The notes under the pieces were generated by a model that was not told where the DNA came from, did no database searches, and saw only the letters and a program-made list of their open reading frames with translations. A program made the position numbers and the translations under genes. From positions 568,271-632,270 of the forward strand of contig JADJOC010000002.1 in assembly GCA_016713965.1 (NCBI GenBank): a DNA stretch of 64,000 nt. The letters run 5' to 3'. Source of the stretch: Chitinophagaceae bacterium. GTDB lineage: Bacteria; Bacteroidota; Bacteroidia; Chitinophagales; Chitinophagaceae. Shown here piece after piece: positions 1 through 9,786 of the stretch (position 1 is the first letter of the stretch; the number at the start of each line of letters is the position of its first letter).

Positions 1-236
1 AATGATTTTGTTACGTTGAGCATTGGCTATTTTTAATAAAAATATATTAAGGATTAGTATCCAAGGTAAATTAAAGAAAAGAAATACAACATCAATTGTG
101 TTTCCCAGGTGTTTCTTCAATCAAAATTTGCGCAAATATACTTTAAATAAGTTAAAAAATACAAGAATAGTATTGCTGCGTTAAAAGAACACTTTACATC
201 AATCGTTTGCAACATTTTCAAATTACCTTTGCAGTT

Positions 237-2145
237 ATGCATTACGCTTCTATAGAAAATATCAGCAAATCTTTTGGAATAAGATCACTTTTTAAAAATA
301 TTACATTTAATATCGAAGAAGGGGATAAAATAGCTTTGATAGCAAGAAATGGTACTGGAAAATCTACCTTACTAAAAATAATTACCGGTTTGGATAGTGC
401 AGATACCGGTACTGTATGGGTACACAAAGAGGTAAAAGTGATTATGCTCCAGCAAGATACCCTGTTTAATGACGATAAAAGTATTTGGGACAACATTTTG
501 CGGCTGGATAACCCGGTAATAAAAGTAGTAAAAGAATATGAAATGTGCCTGGAAGAAGATGCAGAAAATATTGAAAAACTTACTGACTTAATGGCCAAGG
601 TAGATGAACTGAATGCATGGAATTTTGAGAGTGAATTAAAGCAAATCTTAGGCAAACTAAACCTTCATCATTTAAATGAACCGGTTAAGAATTTGAGCGG
701 TGGCCAGCGCAAAAGAGTGGCTTTGGCACAATCATTAATAGAGGCTCAATTGCATGAAGGCCGCTGCCTGCTTATTTTGGATGAACCTACCAACCATTTG
801 GATGTACAAATGATTGAATGGCTGGAAGATTACCTGAGCGCCAAAAAAATTACACTATTGCTGGTTACGCATGACCGCTATTTTTTAGATGCCGTATGTA
901 ATGAAATATTAGAAATCGATAATGAAAAAGTATACATCTACAAAGGCAATTATGATTATTTACTGGAACAAAAAAGCTTAAGACAGGATGTAGAACAGAG
1001 TGAATTGCAAAAGATAAAAATATTTTCAGGAAAGAACTGGAATGGATGCGTAAGCAACCAAAGGCCAGAACAACTAAAAGCAAAAGCCGGCAGGATGCGT
1101 TTGTAGATATACAGGATAGGGTAAGCAAACAAAAAGACGACACAGAAGTAAGCCTGCAGGTAAAAATGACCAGGCTGGGAGGTAAAGTGCTGGAAATGAA
1201 AAAGGTATATAAAAGCTACGGCGACAAGCCTATTTTAAGCGGTTTTGATTATACGTTTAAAAGAGGCGAACGTATTGGCATTGTAGGAAAAAACGGGGTA
1301 GGAAAATCTACCTTTTTAAAAATTGCCTTACAGCAGGAAATACCCGACAGTGGTAAAATCAACCATGGAGAAACAGTGGTATTTGGTAATTTTAACCAGG
1401 AGGGACTACAATATAAAGAAGATAAAAGGGCCATTGAATATGTAAAGGATTTTGCAGAATTTTTTCCGCTGGCAGATGGAAGTAAAATTTCTGCAACCCA
1501 GTTTATGGAGAAATTTGGCTTTTCCGCTGAGCAACAATATACTCCGCTCAGCAAATTAAGCGGTGGCGAAAAACGAAGGCTTCACCTGCTGAGTATTTTA
1601 TTTTTAAATCCCAATTTTTTAATTTTAGATGAACCGACCAATGACCTTGACTTACAAACTTTACGTACCCTGGAAGAGTTTTTACTGGACTTTCCCGGGT
1701 GCATTTTGATAGTAAGTCATGACCGTTATTTTATGGATAGAATGGTAGAACATCTTTTTGCATTTGAAGGTGAAGGTGTAATAAGGGATTTTCCCGGCAA
1801 TTATACACAATACAGAAACTGGAAAGATAAAGATGATCTTGCAGATAGCAGACAAGAAGTAATTAATAACAAACAGCCTAAAGATAATGTACAGTCTGGT
1901 ACAAGTAAAGGCCAGGTAATCCCTGCAAAAAAAGTTTCATTTAAAGAAAAACATGAATTTGAAACAATTGAAAAAGAGCTTCCCCTATTTCAGAATGAAA
2001 AAAAAATGTTGGAAGAAAAATGAATACCGGAAACCTGGGCTTTGAAGAATTACAAAAAACCGCAGCTAGGATTAGCGAATTAATAACATTACTGGATGAA
2101 AGAGAAATGCGTTGGCTGGAATTAAGCGAAAGGATGGGTGATTAA
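237..2145 (+). CDS. ABC-F family ATPase (Uup-like), two apparent frameshifts
   Basis: Soluble duplicated ATPase of the ABC-F family, which acts on ribosomes rather than membranes. The first half has Walker A NGTGKST, signature LSGGQRKR and Walker B LLILDEPTNHLD; the second has NGVGKST, LSGGEKRR and FLILDEPTNDLD. The C-terminal coiled coil reads on from 2020 to the stop at 2143-2145. Three reading frames must be joined: adding one A to the A5 run at 1016-1020 and one A to the A5 run at 2016-2020 gives one continuous protein of about 635 aa with the usual linker. ATG 237 is chosen over the upstream TTG because MHYASIENI begins the domain. Family call is secure; the exact subfamily (Uup or EttA type) is not. 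Confidence 0.85.
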
Positions 2146-2367
2146 AGGGAATTAGGAGTTTGGTGAACAACATAATTACTTAGCGGGCTTTGCGCCTTAG
2201 CGTCTTTGCGGTAAAAACACACAACCAGCCCGGTAGAAACCACATATTTACAACAAAATATAATTAAAGCTGAATAAAGATAAAAGCGTACAAGGGAGTG
2301 ACCCCGCCTTTGGACGGGGCAGGCTACAACGATGTTGACTAAAGCTTAAATGCCGGTAACAAAGCAT
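2146..2367. other. Intergenic region with repeat debris
   Basis: No gene is visible. It holds a partial copy of the GCGTCTTTGCGGT repeat family (about 2178-2213), seen as full palindromes at 8.2, 9.2 and 9.7 kb, and the 47-bp REP-like unit at 2288-2334. Confidence 0.6.
2288..2334 (+). repeat. 47-bp REP-like hairpin, copy A
   Basis: A GC-rich hairpin with core CCCCGCCTTTGGACGGGG. The same 47 bp recurs in inverted orientation at 8141-8187 with two mismatches (45/47). Both copies are intergenic. Confidence 0.8.
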
Positions 2368-3324
2368 TCAAACCAATAAGCTTATTTTAAAAGAAGTTTC
2401 AAATACAGCTTTTTCTCCGGGCTGTAGCACTACCAAACCCAAACCATTATTAAATGCATCAGGTGCTGCACTTAAATTTTCTATGGAAATACTATTACGG
2501 TGAGAGGGGGTATAAATTTGCAGGTACGGGTATCCTTTACCCGGATAAATTTCCAATTGAATTTTTTTATGCGTATCCCTTACCACACAAAGCGGCTGGC
2601 ACTCTGCAAAATTTACAGTAAAACAATTATCAAAAACTGTATGTTCAATTTTTTTTAAACTACTAAATTTATCATAAGGCAATAAGTTTCCTGTAGGTAT
2701 TAATTCATTATTAAACTCCAGTATTTCCTTACTCTGGAATTCCAATTGCAGTTCATTAATAGAACTGCCAAAGGTAAAATAAGGATGCCACCCATCCTGC
2801 ACTGGTATCAACCCTTCACTTTTATTAATTATTTGAGTAGTAAGTGTAAGGAGGTTGTTTTTTTTCAATTCATAAGTAATTATACAATCAAAATAAAACG
2901 GGTATCCTTTATCTGTTGCTGTATAGTGGTGCAATAAAGTAACCCTTGCATACTCTTGATTTGCTTCTTGATTTATTATAACAAAATCAGAGGCATATAA
3001 TAAACCATGTATCGCATCCCCGTTTAATAAAAACTTTTCAATAGTATATATCTTTTCACCAAAACGGTATTTAGCCTTATTAATCCTACAGGCAAAAGGT
3101 GATAATTTGCAACTTTTAAATCCTTTATACTCCACATTATCCTTAAAGTCACCGATATTTACATAATTATCAATAATATTAAACAAAGCATTATCCAGTA
3201 AAACATTAAAAGCATAGAGTATTGCCCCGCAGGATGGGATTATTTCAATACTTGTACCTTCGTTTTTATCAACTAAAATAACTTTATCAAATCCTTGCCC
3301 GGAAATATTTTTAATAGCGAACAT
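2368..3324 (-). CDS. Aldose 1-epimerase family protein
   Basis: Predicted cytoplasmic sugar mutarotase of the galactose-mutarotase-like fold, interconverting alpha and beta anomers. Visible family marks are the catalytic histidine region DAIHGLLY near residue 115, DGWHPYFTFG near 190 with the second histidine, and the late SIENLSAAPDAFNNG block carrying the catalytic glutamate. The 318-aa length is normal. It is monocistronic, divergent from the sensor kinase at 3504. Substrate cannot be read from sequence. Confidence 0.85.
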   Translation of the reverse strand: MFAIKNISGQGFDKVILVDKNEGTSIEIIPSCGAILYAFNVLLDNALFNIIDNYVNIGDFKDNVEYKGFKSCKLSPFACRINKAKYRFGEKIYTIEKFLLNGDAIHGLLYASDFVIINQEANQEYARVTLLHHYTATDKGYPFYFDCIITYELKKNNLLTLTTQIINKSEGLIPVQDGWHPYFTFGSSINELQLEFQSKEILEFNNELIPTGNLLPYDKFSSLKKIEHTVFDNCFTVNFAECQPLCVVRDTHKKIQLEIYPGKGYPYLQIYTPSHRNSISIENLSAAPDAFNNGLGLVVLQPGEKAVFETSFKISLLV

Positions 3325-3503
3325 GTAAGAAATCTATTTTTATATAAATGATCCAGCATTTATGCCAACTGTAATTTAACCGATTTATTTTTGTTTGTTT
3401 ATAACAGGTATGGTAAAATTTATTTTTTTGTATTGTTACAAACGTATAAATTTCAGATAAAGAGATTATGTAGGTGACATACATCTATTGGTAAATAAAA
3501 AAT

Positions 3504-5693
3504 ATGCTAAAAAATTCTAAGCTAAATATCCTTATTATAGAAAATGATCAGGCCGATCAACAACTGTTAATAGAACTGCTGCATGCTTCTGAAATAAAAA
3601 TTAAAACAATTTTTGCAATAAACTCCCTTGGCAAAGCTATAAATTTAATAAAAGAAGAAGAGATCGATGTTATTTTACTCAATTTATCATTGCCGGATAT
3701 GGAAGGTATTAATTCTTTTAAAACTTTAAGAAAGCACACCGAAAAAATCCCTACAATTATATTATCTGATGCAAAAAATACACATACGGCAGTAGACGCA
3801 ATTAAATTAGGTGCACAAGATTATATACTAAAAGAGGATTTTGAGAAAAAATTATTAACTAAAATTATATTGTACAGTATCGAAAAGGTGAGTATTCTTG
3901 ATGCTTTATATAAAAGTAATGAACGCTACAATTTTATAAGTAAAGTTACCAATGATATGGTATGGGATTGGAATTTGCTAACCGGTCAGGTATATAGGAA
4001 TAAAGAGGGCTGGAAAAAAATATATAAAGATGAGGATAATGAATCTGATTTTACTCCGCAGGAAGAATGGTACGAACGGGTTCATCCTGATGACGGTCAT
4101 GTGCTTAAGGCATTACACGAAAACCTGTATGGGCCTGATATGCAAAAAAATTTTAAATTTCAATTACGGGCTCTCCGGAATGATGGAAAGTATGCCTACG
4201 TGGATGTAAAAGGGTATATTATAAGGGATAATGAAGGTACACCAGTACGAATAATTGGGGCTACAGTAGACATCACAGAACAAAAAAAGGCAGAAGAGGA
4301 ATTAAAAAAGCTATCTCTTATTGCGAAAGAAACTGTAAACGCTGTAATTATTACTGACCCTGATGAAAAGATACAATGGGTAAATGAAGCTTTTACCAGG
4401 CTGACAGGGTTTGAATTTGATGAAGTAATTGGTAAAACACCGGGAGATTTTTTACGAGGGGCAGAAACTGATGACGCTGCCAGGAATTATATGAATGAAT
4501 GCATAATTAAAAAGCTCCCATTTGAGTGTACAGTAGTTAACTATACAAAAACAGGTGTGAAGCGCTGGATTAAAATTCAGGGCCAACCCATATTTGATAA
4601 TACAAATAAATTAGAATATTATTTTGCAATAGAAACAGATGTAACAGAAATTAAACAAGCTGAACAAATTTTAAAAACATCTGAAGAAAAATACCGCTAT
4701 TTATTTAATAATAATCCTGCATGTATAGTGATATGGGATATTGATAACTATAATATACTGGAGGTAAATGATACTGCCATGTATCAATACGGATATACAA
4801 AGGAAGAATTTTTAAAACTCACCATACTTGATTTAAGGCTACCGGAAGAGTATCATAAAATAAAACAGTTTGCAGAAAATATTAAAAAGAATAACAAGCC
4901 AAAAAAAGTTGAAACCCGCAGGCATATCAATAAAAATAAAGAGGAAATGTATATGAGCATCACATCGCATATAATTTCTTATAAAGGAAAAGCTGCCGTT
5001 TTAGCACTGGCCAATAATATAACTGAAAAGATTTTGCTGGAAGCCAAACTTGAGGAAGAAAGGTTAAGAAAACAACATGAAATAACAGAAGCTGTAATAA
5101 TAGCCCAGGAACGGGAACGGCATAAGATTGGCAGTGAATTGCATGATAATGTAAACCAGATTTTAGCCGGTTCAAGGCTGTACATCAGTATCTTAAAAAA
5201 GGAGCTTGTTAAAAAACATCCATTACTTGAAGAAACTGATAAGCTGATTTATGCTTCTATACAGGAAATAAGAAATTTATCCCACTCTTTAGTACCGCCA
5301 ATTTTAAATGATTCAGAATTGATTGAGGCGCTTGATAATATTATAGATATGACGACTAAATCCGGTGAGTTAATTGTAAAAAAAGATTTAAAAGGATTTG
5401 ATAAAAATTCTATTTCCGATAAACTAAAATTAAGCATTTACCGTATTGTACAGGAACAGTTTAATAATATTATTAAACATGCAAATGCAAAAACAATCCA
5501 GCTAAAATTAAGGAACAAAGGCAAAAAAGTACTGCTCAGCATTAAAGATAATGGTATTGGCTTTGATACATCAAAGCGATCTTCCGGGGTAGGATTAATG
5601 AATATCAGAACAAGAGCATCCTTATTTAAAGGTGAAGTGGAAATAATTTCTTCTCCCGGTAATGGATGCGAATTAGTGGTAAGCTTTATGTAA
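3504..5693 (+). CDS. Receiver-PAS-PAS-PAS sensor histidine kinase (HisKA_3/NarL type)
   Basis: Soluble hybrid kinase of 729 aa with no membrane segment. Order: receiver domain (about 5-125), three PAS/PAC modules (about 140-265, 270-390, 395-515), a short coiled coil, HisKA_3 dimerisation domain with the phospho-acceptor His547 in ELHDNVNQ, and a C-terminal HATPase with DNGIGFD and GVGLMNIR. The receiver has Asn60 in LLNLSLPD where family members have the phospho-acceptor Asp, so it probably cannot be phosphorylated normally and may be a fixed-state sensor. No response regulator is adjacent, so its partner is probably a LuxR-type regulator elsewhere. Confidence 0.88.
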   Translation: MLKNSKLNILIIENDQADQQLLIELLHASEIKIKTIFAINSLGKAINLIKEEEIDVILLNLSLPDMEGINSFKTLRKHTEKIPTIILSDAKNTHTAVDAIKLGAQDYILKEDFEKKLLTKIILYSIEKVSILDALYKSNERYNFISKVTNDMVWDWNLLTGQVYRNKEGWKKIYKDEDNESDFTPQEEWYERVHPDDGHVLKALHENLYGPDMQKNFKFQLRALRNDGKYAYVDVKGYIIRDNEGTPVRIIGATVDITEQKKAEEELKKLSLIAKETVNAVIITDPDEKIQWVNEAFTRLTGFEFDEVIGKTPGDFLRGAETDDAARNYMNECIIKKLPFECTVVNYTKTGVKRWIKIQGQPIFDNTNKLEYYFAIETDVTEIKQAEQILKTSEEKYRYLFNNNPACIVIWDIDNYNILEVNDTAMYQYGYTKEEFLKLTILDLRLPEEYHKIKQFAENIKKNNKPKKVETRRHINKNKEEMYMSITSHIISYKGKAAVLALANNITEKILLEAKLEEERLRKQHEITEAVIIAQERERHKIGSELHDNVNQILAGSRLYISILKKELVKKHPLLEETDKLIYASIQEIRNLSHSLVPPILNDSELIEALDNIIDMTTKSGELIVKKDLKGFDKNSISDKLKLSIYRIVQEQFNNIIKHANAKTIQLKLRNKGKKVLLSIKDNGIGFDTSKRSSGVGLMNIRTRASLFKGEVEIISSPGNGCELVVSFM

Positions 5694-5760
5694 TAATAAT
5701 ATCCAGCAAGCAATTTATTAGTTTACTACCAGCCTTATATACCGTTTTATAGTTTAAATT

Positions 5761-7278
5761 TTAATCCATTTTCTCAGGCCGCATCATCGGAAAAAATAAT
5801 ACATCCTGTATAGAATGCTGGTTAGTTAACAACATGGCAATCCTGTCTATACCAAAACCAATACCGCTTGTAGGTGGCATGCCATATTCCAATGCCCTAA
5901 GAAAATCATGATCAATAAACATTGCTTCATCATCTCCACGTTCCATTAATTGTGCCTGCTCTTCAAACCGCTCCCTTTGTTCAATAGGGTCATTTAATTC
6001 ACTGTAAGCATTAGCAATTTCTTTTCCATTGCACATCAGCTCAAAACGCTCTACCAAACCAGGTTTGCTCCGGTGCTTTTTGGTAAGTGGGCTCATCTCT
6101 ACCGGGTAATCAGTAATAAATGTAGGCTGTATATAATTGCCCTCACATTTTTCACCAAAAATCTCATCTATCAATTTACCTTTACCCCATTTTACATCTG
6201 CGTGTATGCCTAACTGTTGGCATACTTCCCTTATCCCATTCTCGTCCATTTCGCCAATATCAAACCCGGTAAATTCTTTAATAGCTTCATACATGGTAAC
6301 CCTTTTGTACGGAGCTTTAAAATCGATTTCTTTATCGCCAACCATTACTTTTGAAGATCCATTGGTGGCAATAGCTGTTTTCTCAAGCAATTGCTCCGTA
6401 GTTTCCATCATCCATTCATAATCTTTATACGCCACATAAAATTCCAACACAGTAAATTCAGGGTTGTGTGTTCTATCCATCCCTTCATTCCTAAAATTGC
6501 GGCTGAATTCATATACCCATTCAAATCCGCCAACAATGAGCCTTTTTAAATACAATTCATTGGCAATACGCATATACATAGGCACATCCAAGGCATTATG
6601 GTGTGTGGCAAATGGACGGGCGGCAGCACCACCGGGAATGCTTTGCAAAACCGGAGTATCTACTTCCAGCGCTCCCCGCTCATTTAAAAACTCCCGGATG
6701 GCATTCATCATTTTAGTACGCTTGATGAATGTTTCCTTTACCCCAGGGTTTACAATTAAATCTGCATAACGCTGGCGGTAACGAAATTCAGGATCAGTTA
6801 CTTCATCAAAGGCTTCACCATCTTTTTCTTTTACAACAGGTAACGGCCGGAGAGATTTGGTAAGAATTGTAAATTCTTTAACATGAACGGAAGTTTCTCC
6901 GGTTTTTGTAGTAAATACATATCCTTTTATGCCTATGATATCGCCAATATCTATTAATTTTTTCCAAACGGTTTGGTACAAACTTTTATCATCGCCGGGG
7001 CAAATATCATCCTGCTTAATATAAAATTGAATTTTGCCTGCTCCATCCTGCAATACTGCAAAATTTGCTTTGCCCATATCCCGTACACTCATAATACGGC
7101 CTGCAATGCAAACATCAATCGGGTCTTGGGAATTTTTAGCCCACAACTCTTTTATCTGTAAAGAAGTATGGGAAACCGGGTATAAAGGTGCAGGGTATGC
7201 ATCAATTCCTGATTTTTTAAGCTCTTCTAATTTCTCTCTTCTGATTTTTTCCTGCTCCGATAAATGTTGTACGCTCAT
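5761..7278 (-). CDS. lysS: Lysyl-tRNA synthetase, class II
   Basis: Charges tRNA-Lys with lysine. An N-terminal OB-fold anticodon-binding domain (about 55-165) is followed by the class II catalytic core with motif 2 EFSRNFRNEGMDRTHNPEF and C-terminal motif 3 GIGFGIDRIAMLLT. The start is set at MSVQHLSEQEK; a longer in-frame reading adds 17 residues unlike the family. The length of about 505 aa is typical. Intact, unlike many neighbours. Confidence 0.96.
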   Translation of the reverse strand: MSVQHLSEQEKIRREKLEELKKSGIDAYPAPLYPVSHTSLQIKELWAKNSQDPIDVCIAGRIMSVRDMGKANFAVLQDGAGKIQFYIKQDDICPGDDKSLYQTVWKKLIDIGDIIGIKGYVFTTKTGETSVHVKEFTILTKSLRPLPVVKEKDGEAFDEVTDPEFRYRQRYADLIVNPGVKETFIKRTKMMNAIREFLNERGALEVDTPVLQSIPGGAAARPFATHHNALDVPMYMRIANELYLKRLIVGGFEWVYEFSRNFRNEGMDRTHNPEFTVLEFYVAYKDYEWMMETTEQLLEKTAIATNGSSKVMVGDKEIDFKAPYKRVTMYEAIKEFTGFDIGEMDENGIREVCQQLGIHADVKWGKGKLIDEIFGEKCEGNYIQPTFITDYPVEMSPLTKKHRSKPGLVERFELMCNGKEIANAYSELNDPIEQRERFEEQAQLMERGDDEAMFIDHDFLRALEYGMPPTSGIGFGIDRIAMLLTNQHSIQDVLFFPMMRPEKMD

Positions 7279-7392
7279 GTTTTCAAAAAAATTTTTGCAA
7301 AGATACCATATGCAGTGCATTCTTGGCATACCTTAATTTACAATACATTTTTTGGCAGGAATCTTGCCTATATTTGATTAAAATAACTTAAC

Positions 7393-8107
7393 ATGAAAAA
7401 AATATTTTTTGCTACGATATTATCCTCTTTTTTATTTGGATGTGAAGTGATACAACAATTACCGCAGGCTTACCCCCAAAACGGTTCAAACGGCATTATT
7501 ACACAGGCAGAAGCAGCCCAGGGAATTAAAGAAGCTTTAAGCCAGGGACTGGCAAAAGCAGTTTTACAATTAAATAAGCAGGATGGCTTTTTTGGAAATG
7601 ACTTTTATAAAGTATTGCTACCGCCGGATGCAGTAAAAATTGAAAATACTTTAAGAGGTTTGGGATTAGGCAGCATGGTAGATAAAGCTATTTTACAAAT
7701 CAACCGTGGGGCCGAAGATGCAGTTGGGTATGCCAAACCTATTTTTGTGGATGCTATTAAAAGTATGACGCTTAGCGATGCTATTGGTTTGGTAAAAAAC
7801 GGCGATACCAGTGCTACACATTTTTCAGGAAAAAACTACTGCTAAATTAACTGCAGCATTTGCACCGGTGATACAATCCTCTTTAGATAAAGTAAATGCC
7901 ACAAAATATTACGGTGATATTGTAAACAAATACAATAATTTTCCTACCACATTTAAAAAAATAAACCCGGATTTGCAGTCATTCGTTACCGCAAAAGCTA
8001 CAGATGCTTTATTTAAGTTAGTTGCTGAAGAAGAAAGAAATATCAGAACAAATTTTGCAGCAAGAACATCTGGTATTTTGAAAAAAGTATTCGGTAGCCA
8101 GCTGTAA
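7393..8107 (+). CDS. DUF4197 lipoprotein, one apparent frameshift
   Basis: Exported lipoprotein of unknown function. The N-terminus MKKIFFATILSSFLFGC is a lipoprotein signal with Cys17 as the lipidated residue. The body (GITQAEAAQGIKEALSQG, then helices to FGSQL) matches DUF4197. The reading frame changes at the T5 run 7821-7825; family alignment expects T-H-F-F-Q-E-K-T there, so two bases are probably missing. The joined protein is about 238 aa. Divergent from lysS, separated by about 114 bp. Confidence 0.8.
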
Positions 8108-8140
8108 TTTTTTGTACTAAGCTGTTGTGCTGCTATTAAG

Positions 8141-8187
8141 CATCGTTGTAGCCTGCCCCGTCCGAAGGCGGGGTCACTCACTTGTAC
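8141..8187 (-). repeat. 47-bp REP-like hairpin, copy B
   Basis: Inverted copy of the unit at 2288-2334 with 45/47 identity. It lies 33 bp after the DUF4197 stop and may act as a terminator hairpin. Confidence 0.8.
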
Positions 8188-8210
8188 TGCATATCTTTAT
8201 TCAGCTAATT

Positions 8211-8272
8211 ATAACCGCAGAGTCGGGGAGACGCAGAGGATAAACTTTGCGTCTCCCCGACTCTGCGGTTAT
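8211..8272. repeat. Long perfect palindrome (CGCAGAG family)
   Basis: Inverted repeat with a 25-bp perfect stem (ATAACCGCAGAGTCGGGGAG and five more bases, against its complement) and a 12-nt loop. Related units lie at 9203-9273 and 9716-9786. It stands between convergent genes and could act as a bidirectional terminator. Confidence 0.85.
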
Positions 8273-8305
8273 CTCACTATCAATGCTAGATGTTGTTCAA
8301 ATCAA

Positions 8306-9189
8306 TTAATTCATAGCCAGCAATACCTGCCAGGCTTCTTTTACTTTGCCGGCATCTAATAATTCCTTCGAATACAAGTGCAGCTCTTTCTCCATGTCAT
8401 CAGGATTAATGGAATAATACTGAATGATATTTTTTAATTTATCATCGTTAAATGCGGCATCTACAAAAGGTATTTCATGCACATTGCCTAACTGGCCTAA
8501 ATTATTACCTGTTAAAATTTTACTGCTGCGTATAGCTTCCGGTAAAGCATCTACTCCAATACCCAATTTTGTATTGGGTTTTTCTACTTCAAACACAGCA
8601 CTGCCACTGGCCCTGCAATAAAAATCTGCTCCCATACGGGCTACCAGGTCAATTTTATGTGGATCAATTTTATGAGTAGCTGCATCCAACACTTCATCAT
8701 TAATATGCATTACCAATACTTCGCAAATAATTAAATTTCCTGCTCCGCCTTCTGTACCGCTTTCAATAATATCCCTTACTACACATTCCAGTTGTACCGG
8801 GCTTTCTGCCACACGGAAGGGCTTAACTTTTTCTGAAGAAATTTTTGTAAAGCCTGCTTTTATAAACTCATCTGTCCCTTTAGGGTATTCGCAACTGCTC
8901 AGGCTCATTTGCTGCACCATAGCATAGTTTACCACATTTATTACCACCTCTTTGGTGGCATATACATTTTCTAAGGTATGCTTTATGGTATTGTCCCTCA
9001 CTCTTCTTGCAGGAGAAAAAATCAGCGTAGTTGGGTTACTGCCAAAAATATTAAAAAACTAAAAGGCGAAAGGTTAGGATTATCTTCTGCATCAATGGTA
9101 CTGGCAAAGCAAATTGGCCGTGGGGCAATTGCTCCAAGCAAGTAACCATGCAATTCGCTGGTTTTTATCTGGCCGGGGATTATTTTCAT
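8306..9189 (-). CDS. Flavin reductase / FMN-binding split-barrel protein, one apparent frameshift
   Basis: Predicted FMN-binding split-barrel protein of the flavin-reductase-like family. The N-terminal GAIAPRPICFASTIDAEDN and LSPFSFF motifs contact FMN phosphate in relatives. The frame breaks at the A6 run 9053-9058; adding one base joins SPFSFF to NIFGSNPTTLIFSPARR and gives a protein of about 295 aa. Start ATG 9187-9189 is chosen because MKIIPGQIKTSELHG matches family starts. The electron acceptor is not deducible. Confidence 0.85.
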
Positions 9190-9202
9190 TTTTTTAAAAT
9201 TT

Positions 9203-9273
9203 AAACCGCAGAGGCGGGGAGCCGCAGAGTAATTCATTGATGATTCTCAGCGGCTTTGCGTCTCTGCGGTTAT
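9203..9273. repeat. Palindromic CGCAGAG-family repeat, left of the GxxExxY gene
   Basis: An imperfect palindrome beginning ACCGCAGAGGCGGGGAGCCG and ending CGTCTCTGCGGTTAT. A second copy follows the next gene at 9716-9786. Confidence 0.8.
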
Positions 9274-9313
9274 ACTACTTTTAATCTTTCAAATTACCAG
9301 TATATAAATAGGG

Positions 9314-9700
9314 TTAAAAATTATTTACAAATCTTTTAAACCCATCTTTAAGTAATCCAACATTAAAATTAACAAGATATCCTAACTTTTTATCTGCTAA
9401 TTTTAAATACGAAATAATTTGCGCAGTATATACAGGATGCATTACGTCTACTGCTTTAGCTTCAAAAATAATCTCATCTTCAATTAATATATCTATTTCA
9501 AAATATTTACCTGTATCATAACCTTTATAAAATAATGGCAATGCAATTTTGGCTTTAGCATTGATATCTCTTAATTCTAACTCTTTTAATAATGCAAATA
9601 CGTATACTGATTCTAATAATCCCGGACCAAGTTCTTTATGAACGGCAATACATGAGTCTAAAATTTGGCTGCCCAAATAATTATATTGGTCTTTTGTCAT
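9314..9700 (-). CDS. GxxExxY family protein
   Basis: Intact 128-aa protein with the family-defining GPGLLESVY near residue 26 and a conserved EIDILIEDEIIFEAKAV core. The (D/E)xK-like arrangement (D-I-L ... E-A-K) recalls a PD-(D/E)XK nuclease fold, but biochemical function is unknown. It is bracketed on both sides by copies of one palindromic repeat (9203-9273, 9716-9786), as though gene and repeats were inserted together between the flavin reductase and FAH genes. Confidence 0.85.
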   Translation of the reverse strand: MTKDQYNYLGSQILDSCIAVHKELGPGLLESVYVFALLKELELRDINAKAKIALPLFYKGYDTGKYFEIDILIEDEIIFEAKAVDVMHPVYTAQIISYLKLADKKLGYLVNFNVGLLKDGFKRFVNNF

Positions 9701-9715
9701 AAGTTAGCGTTATTT

Positions 9716-9786
9716 TACCGCAGAGGCGGAGAGCCGCTGAGTATTTAAATCAATTAAGCTCAGCGTCTTTGCGACTCCGCGGTTAT
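9716..9786. repeat. Palindromic CGCAGAG-family repeat, right of the GxxExxY gene
   Basis: Imperfect palindrome from ACCGCAGAGGCGGAGAGCCG to GCGACTCCGCGGTTAT. It touches the stop codon of the FAH-family gene at 9783, where it may serve as terminator. Confidence 0.8.

Noticed and set aside
1000..1060. Programmed frameshifting in the ABC-F gene
   Set aside because: The family has no known recoding, and the same one-base deficit recurs in unrelated genes.
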